Assembly: GCA_902561765.1 (NCBI GenBank)
Contig: CACEQR010000010.1
Location: 1-36,976, forward strand
Reading direction: 5' to 3'
Origin: an uncultured Pelagibacteraceae bacterium
Lineage (GTDB): Bacteria; Pseudomonadota; Alphaproteobacteria; Pelagibacterales; Pelagibacteraceae
DNA length: 36,976 nucleotides
Positions 25,136 through 33,003 of this stretch are shown piece by piece. The notes beneath the pieces are model-generated. The model did not search any database, was not told the DNA's origin, and saw only the letters and a list, made by a program, of their open reading frames with translations. The position numbers were made by a program, and so were the translations under genes. The stretch's first letter is position 1. Each line of letters opens with the position of its first letter.

Positions 25136-26284
25136 ATGAAAAAATCAAAAAGAAGTAATGTTGATCCATTTATAGTAATGGATGTAATGGAGTCCGCTAG
25201 AATAGCTGAAAAAAATGGCAAACATATTATTCACATGGAAGTAGGACAACCTGGTACACCTGCTCCAAAAATAGCAAAAGATTTTATTACAAATGAAATT
25301 TCAAATAACAATTTGGGTTATACCGTTACTCTAGGACTTCCAGCTTTAAGAGAACGTATTTCTAAGTTATACGGAGATTGGTACAATATTGATTTAAATC
25401 CAAATAGAGTTGTAATCACTGTAGGTTCGTCTGGAGCTTTTATTTTATCGTTTACGTCTTTGTTTAATATTGGTGATAGAGTAGGTATAGCAGCACCTGG
25501 TTATCCTAGTTATAGACAAATTTTAAAAGCACAAGATTTAATTCCAGTAGATATTCAAACTGAAATACAAAATAAATTTCAACCAATACCAGAGGATATA
25601 AAAAAAAATAACTTAAATGGTATTTTAGTTGCATCCCCTGCAAATCCTACCGGATCAATGGTTGATAAAGAAACTCTAAAAAATTTAATAAATGCTGCAC
25701 ATGAGAACAATGTAAGCTTTATTAGTGATGAAATATATCACGGTATTCAATACGAAAATAATCCTACAACAGCGTTAGAAATAACTGACAAATGTTATGT
25801 TATAAATTCATTTTCAAAATACTTCTCGATGACAGGTTGGCGAATAGGATGGATGATTGTTCCAGAAGATCATGTAAGGCAAGTAGAGAGATTATCACAA
25901 AATTTATTTATATGCCCACCTCACGTGAGCCAATTAACAGCGTTATCAGCAATGGATGCTGATATTGAATTAAACGAAAATGTAAATGTTTATAAAAAAA
26001 ATCGAGAAATACTTTTAGAAGAATTACCCAAAGCTGGACTAGAAAAATTTTCTCCTCCTGATGGTGCATTTTATATTTATGTTGATATTTCTAAATATTC
26101 CAATGATAGCCTTAATTTTTGTAAAGAAGTGCTAGATAAAGCTGGAGTTGCCATAACTCCTGGATTAGACTTTGATCAGAAAAGAGGAAATTCTACGATA
26201 AGATTTTCTTACGCTAGAAGTACCGATGATATTATTGAGGGCATGAAACGAATTAATTTATTCATGAATGAAAATTACCTATAA
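25136..26284 (+). CDS. Class I/II aminotransferase (PLP-dependent)
   Basis: A 382-residue fold-type I aminotransferase of the aspartate-aminotransferase-like family. PLP-binding residues can be placed: N170-P171 in SPANPTG, D198 and Y201 in FISDEIYHG, the Schiff-base K228 in SFSKYFSMTGWRIGW, and R236. HMEVGQPGTPAPK near 33-45 and the LGYTVTLGLPALRERIS segment are typical of the subgroup acting on aspartate, alanine or aromatic amino acids. Cytoplasmic. It is preceded by a small basic protein gene and followed by the SOUL protein gene after five bases. The amino donor and acceptor cannot be fixed from sequence. Confidence 0.9.
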   Translation: MKKSKRSNVDPFIVMDVMESARIAEKNGKHIIHMEVGQPGTPAPKIAKDFITNEISNNNLGYTVTLGLPALRERISKLYGDWYNIDLNPNRVVITVGSSGAFILSFTSLFNIGDRVGIAAPGYPSYRQILKAQDLIPVDIQTEIQNKFQPIPEDIKKNNLNGILVASPANPTGSMVDKETLKNLINAAHENNVSFISDEIYHGIQYENNPTTALEITDKCYVINSFSKYFSMTGWRIGWMIVPEDHVRQVERLSQNLFICPPHVSQLTALSAMDADIELNENVNVYKKNREILLEELPKAGLEKFSPPDGAFYIYVDISKYSNDSLNFCKEVLDKAGVAITPGLDFDQKRGNSTIRFSYARSTDDIIEGMKRINLFMNENYL

Positions 26285-26289
26285 ATAAT

Positions 26290-26856
26290 ATGAGAAAAAT
26301 ATTTATATTTTTTTTAGTTTGTTTATCTTTTAATTTTCAATATTCTTCATCAATGGCATATGAGGAAGCTCCATATAATCTGGTTCATTCAACTGATACT
26401 TATGAGATAAGGTACTATAAAGATAGGTTGGTTGTAGAAGTCATTAATAAAAATGATGATAATAGTTTTAGAAAACTCTTTAGATACATTTCAGGACAAA
26501 ACAATAAATCTGAAGAAATTAAAATGACAGTTCCAGTAACTCAAGGTGAAAAAGATGAAGGTTATTATATGCAATTCTATTTACCATCTAAATTTACTAA
26601 AGATAATGCCCCTCTTCCAAATAACCCAGATATAAAAATTTCAACAATTAAGGAAGGTCATTTTGCAGTTATTCAGTATTCCGGTAGAGCATCTGATAAT
26701 AATTTTTTTAAACACAGAGATATTCTTAATCAAAAGCTTCTTGAAGATAATATAAATATTAATGGTTCTGCAATAAGAGCGACATATAATGGTCCCTTTA
26801 CATTACCTATGATGAGAAGAAATGAAGTAATGTTTAAAGTTATTTGGAATAAATAA
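26290..26856 (+). CDS. Exported SOUL/heme-binding family protein
   Basis: A 188-residue SOUL-family protein. A signal peptide is present (IFIFFLVCLSFNFQYSSSMA, cleavage near residue 22). The mature part has the family pattern: EEAPYNLVHSTDTYEIRYYKDRLVVEV at the start, NDDNSFRKLFRYISGQNNKSEEIKMTVPVTQ in the middle, then the F-Y-L-P-S-K-F segment and SGRASDNN. SOUL proteins of animals bind heme; many bacterial members have no known ligand. It ends the operon: a hairpin terminator follows at 26864. Confidence 0.88.
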   Translation: MRKIFIFFLVCLSFNFQYSSSMAYEEAPYNLVHSTDTYEIRYYKDRLVVEVINKNDDNSFRKLFRYISGQNNKSEEIKMTVPVTQGEKDEGYYMQFYLPSKFTKDNAPLPNNPDIKISTIKEGHFAVIQYSGRASDNNFFKHRDILNQKLLEDNININGSAIRATYNGPFTLPMMRRNEVMFKVIWNK

Positions 26857-26863
26857 TTTTAAG

Positions 26864-26893
26864 TATGGGGCAAATAAATATGATTGCCCCATA
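26864..26893 (+). terminator. Rho-independent terminator, probably bidirectional
   Basis: TATGGGGCAA (26864-26873) pairs perfectly with TTGCCCCATA (26884-26893) around a 10-base loop. A T run follows at 26899-26904 on the plus strand, and A-rich sequence flanks the other side. It lies between the SOUL gene and the convergent small gene at 26908-27099 and can serve both. Confidence 0.85.
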
Positions 26894-26907
26894 TCTCATT
26901 TTTTAAG

Positions 26908-27099
26908 CTAAAACTTTTTAGCCTCTTTCTTTAAGTGACCTAATGTTTCTCCTGAATTTTTTCCAGATTTGATAACGTATCCACTTGTGCCATTTGCATT
27001 AGTTTCTACAGTTTTCAAATTTCGAAACATAAGTTGATTTAGCCTAGCGTTCTTTGAGCCTCGGCTAAACGAACTTAATACTCTGTGCATTCTTTTCAT
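26908..27099 (-). CDS. Small basic protein of unknown function with strong ribosome binding site
   Basis: A 63-residue protein, basic (MKRMHRVLSSFSRGSKNARLNQLMFRNLK, ending GHLKKEAKKF), with no membrane segment, cysteine or signal peptide. I recognise no family. The case for a real gene is its flanks: a near-perfect AAGGAG five bases before the ATG, a shared terminator just downstream, and structured sequence upstream (two inverted repeats at 27137 and 27173). It is separated by 172 bases from the nearest upstream gene, so it has its own promoter or a processed leader. A nucleic-acid-binding role would fit the charge but is speculation. Confidence 0.6.
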   Translation of the reverse strand: MKRMHRVLSSFSRGSKNARLNQLMFRNLKTVETNANGTSGYVIKSGKNSGETLGHLKKEAKKF

Positions 27100-27104
27100 A
27101 CACT

Positions 27105-27110
27105 CTCCTT
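27105..27110 (-). promoter_or_regulatory. Strong Shine-Dalgarno of the small minus-strand gene
   Basis: On the minus strand AAGGAG lies five bases before the ATG at 27099. It is one of the best ribosome binding sites in the window, where most genes rely on overlaps or weak purine tracts, and it supports the reality and the start of this gene. Confidence 0.7.
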
Positions 27111-27136
27111 GTTTGTTTTTCCAAAACTCGCTTTTA

Positions 27137-27153
27137 ACCGATGCGATATCGGT
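27137..27153. repeat. Inverted repeat ACCGAT-N5-ATCGGT in the leader of the small gene
   Basis: ACCGAT (27137-27142) and ATCGGT (27148-27153) form a 6-base stem with loop GCGAT, about 40 bases upstream of the small gene on the minus strand. It could be a leader hairpin or an operator; the GC-richer stem stands out in this AT-rich gap. Confidence 0.5.
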
Positions 27154-27172
27154 CTCTTTTTCACCATGAGAT

Positions 27173-27193
27173 ATGGTAAATATAATTTACCAT
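27173..27193. repeat. Perfect 9-base inverted repeat ATGGTAAAT-ATA-ATTTACCAT
   Basis: A 21-base element with perfect 9-base arms and a 3-base centre, 74-94 bases before the start of the small minus-strand gene and about 80 bases after the upstream Gfo/Idh gene ends. The size and symmetry resemble a dimeric repressor operator, but a leader hairpin is equally possible. No T run follows on either strand, so it is a poor terminator. The remaining sequence of the 172-base gap is AT-rich with nothing else evident. Confidence 0.55.
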
Positions 27194-27271
27194 TTTAGAA
27201 AATTGATTTCAAATTATTAAAAATCTAAAAAGATCAAAATGGGTTTAATTAATTATAATTTTCAACAAAAT

Positions 27272-28426
27272 TTAATTAGAGTTAAATTGTATCCATTTAC
27301 TATTATTCTTGCTTGACTTAATAACGTTTTCTATAAACTTCATTCCATCAATGCCATCATCAATATTCGGGTAGCAATTATTTGATTTATCATATTCTTG
27401 TTTATTAATATTAGCTGCAAGATCTTTGTAAACATCACTATAAATATTAGCAAAACCTTCTAGATAACCTTCTGGATGACCTTGAGGAATTCTTGTTACA
27501 TTTTTAGCTTCATCACTTGTGATACTGCTCCCTCTTGTAATGTTTTGAGCAGGGCTACCAAATTTAGTATAACTAAGGTAATTTGGATCTTCTTGTCTCC
27601 ACTCAATTCCAGCATTTTCTCCATATATTCTTATTTTAAGATTATTTTCGTTTCCAACTGCTACTTGGCTTGACCATATTGACCCCTTCGCACCCCCTCT
27701 AAATCTTAGCATTATTTGGGCATTATCATCTACTTGTCTTCCTTCAACAAATGTATGAATATCAGCCGAAATTTCATCTACCTCTAATCCTGTTATAAAC
27801 CTAATCAAATTATAAGCATGAGTTCCAATATCTCCTATACAACCACCAGCGCCTGATCTATTAGGATCAGTTCTCCATTCGGCTTGCTTTAATCCACTAT
27901 CTTCTATCTTTGTAGTTAACCAATCTTGTGGATATTCAGCCTGAACAACTCTTAAAGAGCCTAAATCTCCTTTTTGAACTAAGGATCTCGCATGTCGGAC
28001 CATGGGGTATCCAGTGTAATTATGTGTCAAAGCAAATATTAATTTTTTACTTTCAATAATTTTTTTTAGATCTATTGCCTCCTCACTAGACATACCAATT
28101 GGTTTATCACAAATTATATGAATTCCTTTTTCTGCAAAGGTTTTTGCAATAGGCACATGTAAATGATTTGGTGTTACTATTGAAACTACATCAATACCGT
28201 CTGGTCTAGAAGATTCTTTTTCAGCCATCTCTTGATAAGTTTTATAGATCCTATCATTTTCTAGACCAAGATCATTTCCAGTCTCTTTTGAATTTTCAAA
28301 GTCAGACGAAAATGATCCTGCAACTAATTCGTAATACCCATCAAGTCTTAAAGCTATTCTATGGACACTTCCAATAAAAGCATCTTTGCCACCACCAACC
28401 ATGCCGATGCGTATTTTTCTATTCAT
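27272..28426 (-). CDS. Gfo/Idh/MocA family NAD(P)-dependent sugar oxidoreductase
   Basis: A 384-residue oxidoreductase. The N-terminal Rossmann fold has IRIGMVGGGKDAFIGSVHR at 5-23; the catalytic Lys lies in IICDKPIGMSSEEA (family pattern E/D-K-P) near 107-120; the substrate-domain motif GGCIGDIGTHAYNLIRFITG carries the conserved Asp and His. Family members oxidise or reduce hydroxyl groups of sugars, inositols and related polyols. It shares one base with the upstream isomerase gene, so the two form a translationally coupled pair, a common arrangement in inositol and 3-keto-sugar pathways. The pair diverges from the ABC importer and kinase operon. Confidence 0.9.
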   Translation of the reverse strand: MNRKIRIGMVGGGKDAFIGSVHRIALRLDGYYELVAGSFSSDFENSKETGNDLGLENDRIYKTYQEMAEKESSRPDGIDVVSIVTPNHLHVPIAKTFAEKGIHIICDKPIGMSSEEAIDLKKIIESKKLIFALTHNYTGYPMVRHARSLVQKGDLGSLRVVQAEYPQDWLTTKIEDSGLKQAEWRTDPNRSGAGGCIGDIGTHAYNLIRFITGLEVDEISADIHTFVEGRQVDDNAQIMLRFRGGAKGSIWSSQVAVGNENNLKIRIYGENAGIEWRQEDPNYLSYTKFGSPAQNITRGSSITSDEAKNVTRIPQGHPEGYLEGFANIYSDVYKDLAANINKQEYDKSNNCYPNIDDGIDGMKFIENVIKSSKNNSKWIQFNSN

Positions 28427-29481
28427 TAATTTATGCCAAGCATTTTTTTATTTGCTTCATGGTCAGCTCCGCTACCTGCAAAATCATCAAAAGCCTTTTC
28501 TGTTGTATTAATTATATGATTTTTAATAAATTCTGCTCCCTCTCTTGCTCCATCTTCTGGATGTTTAAGACAGCATTCCCATTCAAGAACTGCCCAACCA
28601 TCGTAATCATATGAAGTTAGTTTTGAAAATATGGATTTAAAATCAACTTGTCCATCGCCAAGCGATCTAAATCTACCAGCTCTATTTACCCATGATTGAA
28701 ATCCACCATACACACCTTGTTTTCCAGATGGATTTAACTCAGCATCTTTAACGTGAAACATTTTTATTTTCTCATGATAAATATCAATGTGTGCTAAATA
28801 ATCTAAATGTTGTAGAACATAATGACTTGGATCAAAAAGCATATTACATCTTTTGTGATTACCAACTCTTTCTAAGAACATTTCAAAAGTTACACCATCA
28901 TGAAGATCTTCGCCGGGATGGATTTCATAACATAAATCAACACCATTTTGATCGAAGTGATCAAGAATCGGCTTCCATCTTTTTGATAATTCATCAAATG
29001 CATTTTCAATTAACCCTTCAGGTCTTTGTGGCCAAGGGTAAACATAAGGCCAAGCAAGTGCTCCTGAAAAAGTTACATGTTTATCTATTCCTAGACTATT
29101 TGATGCTTTTCCAGCCATCATTAATTGATTTACAGCCCATTCTTGTCTTGCTTTGGGATTTCCTCTTACTTCAGGTGCAGCAAAACCATCAAAAGCAGTG
29201 TCATAAGCAGGATGCACTGCAACAAGCTGACCTTGCAGGTGAGTTGATAATTCTGTAATTTCTAAATTGTGTGATTTAGCAATTCCTTTAATCTCATCAC
29301 AATAATCTTTACTTTCAGATGCTTTTTTCAAATCAATTAATCTACCGTCCCAACTTGGAATTTGTATACCTTTGTAACCAAGAGATGATGCCCATTTACA
29401 AATATTATCTAAAGAATTAAACGGTGCATCTTCGCCTACAAATTGTGCCAGGAAAATTGCAGGACCTTTTATTTTGTTCAT
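28426..29481 (-). CDS. Sugar phosphate isomerase/epimerase family protein (TIM barrel)
   Basis: A 351-residue protein of the xylose-isomerase-like/AP-endonuclease-2 TIM-barrel family. Likely divalent-metal ligands are in CYEIHPGEDLHDG (Glu/His), MLFDPSHYVLQHLD (Asp/His), KMFHVKDAELN (His/Asp) and the terminal VLEWECC (Glu). It lacks a signal peptide. Members include hydroxypyruvate isomerase, inosose dehydratase and ketose 3-epimerases; this one cannot be narrowed further. A good ribosome binding site (AAGGGG) lies just before the ATG at 29481 on the minus strand. It overlaps the Gfo/Idh gene by one base and diverges from the importer gene across about 115 bases. Confidence 0.85.
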   Translation of the reverse strand: MNKIKGPAIFLAQFVGEDAPFNSLDNICKWASSLGYKGIQIPSWDGRLIDLKKASESKDYCDEIKGIAKSHNLEITELSTHLQGQLVAVHPAYDTAFDGFAAPEVRGNPKARQEWAVNQLMMAGKASNSLGIDKHVTFSGALAWPYVYPWPQRPEGLIENAFDELSKRWKPILDHFDQNGVDLCYEIHPGEDLHDGVTFEMFLERVGNHKRCNMLFDPSHYVLQHLDYLAHIDIYHEKIKMFHVKDAELNPSGKQGVYGGFQSWVNRAGRFRSLGDGQVDFKSIFSKLTSYDYDGWAVLEWECCLKHPEDGAREGAEFIKNHIINTTEKAFDDFAGSGADHEANKKMLGIN

Positions 29482-29597
29482 AATTCCCCTTTCTCTTTAT
29501 TTTTTTACCCAACTATTTTTTATAAAAAAAATACTAGCAGGCACAAGTCATCTTGGATAGACTATTATTAATAATAATAACAACAAGAGGGAAAAAA

Positions 29598-30902
29598 ATG
29601 AAAAAAATAATGATTTTATTATTTGTATCTCTATTTTCTTTTTCTGTAAATTCTAATGCTAAGTCAATTACATTAGGTTGGGCCGCTTGGGACCCTGCTA
29701 ATGCTTTACAAGAACTTACCAAAGAGTTTACAGCAGAGACAGGAATAGATGTCAACTTCGAATTCGTACCTTGGCCTAATTTTGCTGATCGTATGTTGAA
29801 CGAACTTAACAACAAAGGTAAAACTTTTGACTTGTTAATTGGTGACTCACAATGGATCGGTGCTGGTGCAGTGTATGGACACTACGTAAAATTGAATGAC
29901 TTTTTTGATAAAGAAGGAATTTCAATGAACGATTTCTCACCCGCAACAGTTTATGCGTATTCAACATGGCCAAAAGGAAGTGAAAACTATTATGCACTAC
30001 CAGCTATGGGAGATGCATTAGCATGGGCTTATAGAAAAGACTGGTTTGATAGACCTGAGCTTAAATCTGAATTCAAAAAGAAACATGGTTATGATTTAGG
30101 TGTACCTGCTAGTTGGGATCAGCTATATGACATGTGTACTTTTTTCCAAGGAAGAGAAATTGATGGTCAAAAAAGATACGGTGCTGCTATAAATACTGAG
30201 CGTGGATCTGAAGGTATTACAATGGGAGTAACTGCTGCTATGTACGCATGGGGTATGGAATATGAAAATCCAAACAAACCATATGATATGGAAGGTTATT
30301 TCAATTCTCCACAAGCAGTAGAAGCTGTAGAGTTTTATAGAAAATTATATGAGGACTGTGCTCCTCCAGGACACTCTGATGCTTATATGGTAGCAAACTT
30401 AGATGCATATAAATCAGGACAAGTAGCATTTCAAATGAACTGGTATGCTTTTTGGCCAGGTGTTTCTAAAGAAGATAGCGACGGCAGAGTTAGTGGTTTC
30501 TTTGCAAATCCAAAACAAAACGTAGCTGCTGCAACATTAGGTGGACAAGGTATATCTGTTGTTAAATATTCAGATAAACAAGATCTTGCATTAGAATATA
30601 TTAAATGGTTTGCAAGACCAGATGTACAGCAAAAATGGTGGGATTTAGGTGGATATTCATGTCATAATGATGTATTAAATTCACCATCGTTCCCTACATC
30701 TACAGTTTATGCACAAGGTTTCCTAGACTCAATGGGAATTGTCAAAGATTTTTGGCAAGAACCAACATTTGTTGAGTTAATGTTACCTATGCAGGAAGCT
30801 ATCCATGATTACGTTGTTAATGGAAAAGGAACTGCTAAAGGCGCTCTAGATAAAATTATCGAAGAGTGGGTTGAAGTATTTGAAGCAGACGGAAAACTTT
30901 AA
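29598..30902 (+). CDS. Sugar-type ABC transporter substrate-binding protein (family 1)
   Basis: A 434-residue extracellular solute-binding protein. The start is ATG 29598, after AAGAGGG; a TTG at 29553 would add 15 unlikely residues. A signal peptide (IMILLFVSLFSFSVNSNA, cleavage near residue 21) precedes KSITLGWAAWDPANALQELTKEFTAETGIDVNFEFVPW, the typical N-lobe of carbohydrate binders. Many aromatic residues (YAFWPG, WYAFW, QKWWDLGGY) could stack on a sugar or polyol. It supplies ligand to the permeases encoded at 30968-32811. A hairpin follows its stop, and the downstream ATPases and DhaL/DhaK kinase indicate a small carbohydrate. The ligand is unknown. Confidence 0.9.
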   Translation: MKKIMILLFVSLFSFSVNSNAKSITLGWAAWDPANALQELTKEFTAETGIDVNFEFVPWPNFADRMLNELNNKGKTFDLLIGDSQWIGAGAVYGHYVKLNDFFDKEGISMNDFSPATVYAYSTWPKGSENYYALPAMGDALAWAYRKDWFDRPELKSEFKKKHGYDLGVPASWDQLYDMCTFFQGREIDGQKRYGAAINTERGSEGITMGVTAAMYAWGMEYENPNKPYDMEGYFNSPQAVEAVEFYRKLYEDCAPPGHSDAYMVANLDAYKSGQVAFQMNWYAFWPGVSKEDSDGRVSGFFANPKQNVAAATLGGQGISVVKYSDKQDLALEYIKWFARPDVQQKWWDLGGYSCHNDVLNSPSFPTSTVYAQGFLDSMGIVKDFWQEPTFVELMLPMQEAIHDYVVNGKGTAKGALDKIIEEWVEVFEADGKL

Positions 30903-30922
30903 CATTAATATTTAAAAATATA

Positions 30923-30957
30923 AAAAAAAAGGGGGGGTAATATCTCCCCTTTTTTTT
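30923..30957 (+). terminator. Hairpin between binding-protein and permease genes
   Basis: A run of A then GGGG (30923-30934) pairs over 12 bases with CCCC then T (30946-30957) around an 11-base loop, with the T run acting as terminator tail. It sits between the binding protein and permease genes, where partial termination would give an excess of binding protein over membrane parts, as seen in many ABC operons. Confidence 0.75.
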
Positions 30958-30967
30958 AAAAAATCAT

Positions 30968-31867
30968 ATGAGCGTTAAAAAAAAATTTAAAGGACTTTCT
31001 GATAAGGCTGTAGCATGGCTTTTTATTGGACCCTCTGTCTTTCTTTTATTGGCGATAAATATTTATCCTTTGATTTATGCCATCAGAATGTCTTTCACAA
31101 ATTTTTACGCAAATAAAATTGGGAGAGAACCACAGTTTGTCGGTTTAAAAAATTATATAAAAGTTCTCAACAAAGAAGCTATATGGGAAAAAATGCAAGT
31201 AACTGCAAACTTTATGTTTTGGACTTTGTTACTTCAGGCAGTAATAGGATTAGGTTTGGCTTTATTATTAAACAGGAAATTTAAAGGTAATGAATTATTA
31301 ACCACACTAATAGTATTACCAATGATGTTATCACCTGCTGTTGTGGGTGTTTTTTGGACTTATCTTTATAATCCCCAAGTAGGTTTATTTAATTATGTAA
31401 TAAACTTTTTTTATGATTTTGGAAGTTTTGATATGATTGGCTCAAGTGAACTCGCACCTTGGTCGATAGTTATAGTTGATACTTGGATGTGGACACCTTT
31501 TACAATGTTGATTTGTTTAGCCGGTCTAAGATCAGTTCCGAATTATTTATATGAGGCTGCTGAAGTTGACAGAGCTAGTAAATGGCAACAATTTATATAC
31601 ATCACACTACCATCTGTATTACCATTTTTATTATTGGCTTTGTTATTTAGAGGGATTGAGAATTTCAAAATGTTCGACATGGTCGTTGAACTTACATCTG
31701 GTGGCCCTGGGTCAGCTACAGAGCTCGCCTCGATTAATTTAAAAAGAGAAGCATTTGAAAAATGGAAAACTGGTTATAGTTCAGCTTTTGCTGTCATTTT
31801 ATTTGTAACTATTTTTGGTTTTGGAAATGTTTATGTAAAAGTAATGAATAAAATTAAGGAACGCTGA
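30968..31867 (+). CDS. Sugar-type ABC transporter permease 1 (MalF/UgpA-like)
   Basis: A 299-residue inner-membrane permease with six predicted helices, starting after KAVAWLFIGPSVFLLLAINIYPLIYAI. The EAA loop YEAAEVDRASKWQQFIYITLP, about residues 196-216, docks on the ATPases. It pairs with permease 2, encoded immediately downstream with a one-base TGATG overlap. It starts ten bases after the hairpin tail, so part of its transcription passes through that hairpin. Substrate as for the cognate binding protein. Confidence 0.92.
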   Translation: MSVKKKFKGLSDKAVAWLFIGPSVFLLLAINIYPLIYAIRMSFTNFYANKIGREPQFVGLKNYIKVLNKEAIWEKMQVTANFMFWTLLLQAVIGLGLALLLNRKFKGNELLTTLIVLPMMLSPAVVGVFWTYLYNPQVGLFNYVINFFYDFGSFDMIGSSELAPWSIVIVDTWMWTPFTMLICLAGLRSVPNYLYEAAEVDRASKWQQFIYITLPSVLPFLLLALLFRGIENFKMFDMVVELTSGGPGSATELASINLKREAFEKWKTGYSSAFAVILFVTIFGFGNVYVKVMNKIKER

Positions 31868-32811
31868 TGGATACATCTAGATCATATTTAGAACCTTCAT
31901 CGTTTTCAAAGAAACTTGCTGCAACAATTATTATTGTTTACACAGTAATAACATTGATACCTATTTCTTGGATGGTAATGACAAGTTTTAAGAATGTTAA
32001 TAGTGCAATTTCTTATCCACCTGAAGTACTGTTTGAACCATCTTTAGAGGGATATGTTAATTTATTCACTAATAGATCAAGACAATCTCAGGAATATCTT
32101 GACTCTTTACCAGCTCCAGAAACTTGGTATGAAGAATTAGTTAGAAGTAGAGAAATGGTTATAACAGGGCCATCAAAATTTTTAGGTAGATACTCAAATT
32201 CAATGATAATTGGCTTTGGTTCAACTTTTGCGTCCGTATTTTTGGGTGCATTAGCGGCGTATGCTTTCTCTAGATTTAGAGTTCCATTAAAAGATGATTT
32301 ATTATTTTTTATTCTTTCTACCAGGATGTTTCCACCAATAGCGGTGGCTGTTCCAATATTCATTATGTACAGAAAATTAGGACTTGGGGACACCCACCTT
32401 GGAATGATCATCTTATATACAGTAGTAAATTTAAGTTTAGCAGTATGGTTATTAAAAGGATTTATGGATGAAATTCCTAAAGAATACGAAGAAGCAGCTA
32501 TGATTGATGGATATTCTAGACTTCAAGCGTTCTTTAAAGTTGTTCTTCCACAAGCGATGACCGGTATTGCTGCAACAGCAATCTTTTGTATGATTTTTTC
32601 ATGGAATGAATATGCATTTGCTGTTCTCCTCACTCAATTTAATGCACAAACAGCTCCACCATTCATCCCGACAATTATAGGTGAAGGTGGTTTGGATTGG
32701 CCTGCTATTGGGGCTGGTACAACTTTATTTTTATTACCAGTAATGATTTTTACAATTATTTTAAGAAAACACCTTTTAAGAGGTATTACTTTTGGAGCAG
32801 TGAGAAAATAA
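31867..32811 (+). CDS. Sugar-type ABC transporter permease 2 (MalG/UgpE-like)
   Basis: A 314-residue inner-membrane permease with six predicted helices and the EAA loop YEEAAMIDGYSRLQAFFKVVLPQ. The segment between the first two helices is longer than usual, with a hydrophilic stretch (LFTNRSRQSQEYLDSLPAPETWYEELVRSREM) probably in the periplasm. It forms the heterodimeric channel with permease 1. It overlaps both neighbours by one base, so translation of permease 1, permease 2 and the small membrane protein is coupled. Confidence 0.92.
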   Translation: MDTSRSYLEPSSFSKKLAATIIIVYTVITLIPISWMVMTSFKNVNSAISYPPEVLFEPSLEGYVNLFTNRSRQSQEYLDSLPAPETWYEELVRSREMVITGPSKFLGRYSNSMIIGFGSTFASVFLGALAAYAFSRFRVPLKDDLLFFILSTRMFPPIAVAVPIFIMYRKLGLGDTHLGMIILYTVVNLSLAVWLLKGFMDEIPKEYEEAAMIDGYSRLQAFFKVVLPQAMTGIAATAIFCMIFSWNEYAFAVLLTQFNAQTAPPFIPTIIGEGGLDWPAIGAGTTLFLLPVMIFTIILRKHLLRGITFGAVRK

Positions 32812-33002
32812 TGCAAGAAGAAAAATCATTAATGAGAAAAATATTTAGAAGAGTTTACTGGGAAAATTTATCTACAGTATTAATTTTATTAGGAGTTTTC
32901 ATGTTGTTACAACCGTTTGCAATGTGGATGTATACTTACTCATTTATTGTAATTTTAGTTGGAACTATAGGTTTCGTAATCACAAGTCACTTTCCGGATT
33001 AA
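32811..33002 (+). CDS. Small membrane protein within the sugar ABC operon
   Basis: A 63-residue protein from ATG 32811, sharing one base with the permease 2 stop; a longer in-frame version from 32697 lies inside the permease gene and is rejected. A basic N-terminus (MRKIFRRVYWENL) precedes two hydrophobic segments (about 20-38 and 42-57), with the end TSHFPD. I know no named family. Its position between permease and ATPase genes suggests an accessory or stabilising subunit of the transporter; related polyol ABC operons of alphaproteobacteria also carry a short membrane protein gene here, from memory. Start of the next gene is one base after its stop. Confidence 0.75.
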   Translation: MQEEKSLMRKIFRRVYWENLSTVLILLGVFMLLQPFAMWMYTYSFIVILVGTIGFVITSHFPD

Positions 33003-33003
33003 T

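Noticed and set aside
27100..27193. Known SAM-type or other named riboswitch in the leader of the small minus-strand gene
   Set aside because: Hairpins are present, but I could not recall and match a conserved core of any named class, and no stem clearly pairs with the AAGGAG site. Left as unexplained inverted repeats.
28791..29258. 155-residue plus-strand ORF antisense to the TIM-barrel isomerase gene
   Set aside because: Low-complexity, His/Leu/Gln-rich translation with no domain logic; the minus-strand gene has clear family motifs and a good ribosome binding site.
29563..29576. 14-base perfect palindrome TATTATTAATAATA before the sugar-binding protein gene
   Set aside because: Made only of A and T; such palindromes are expected by chance at this base composition. 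Not called as an operator.
32088..32411. 107-residue minus-strand ORF inside permease 2
   Set aside because: Fully antisense to a well-supported permease gene, no family features.
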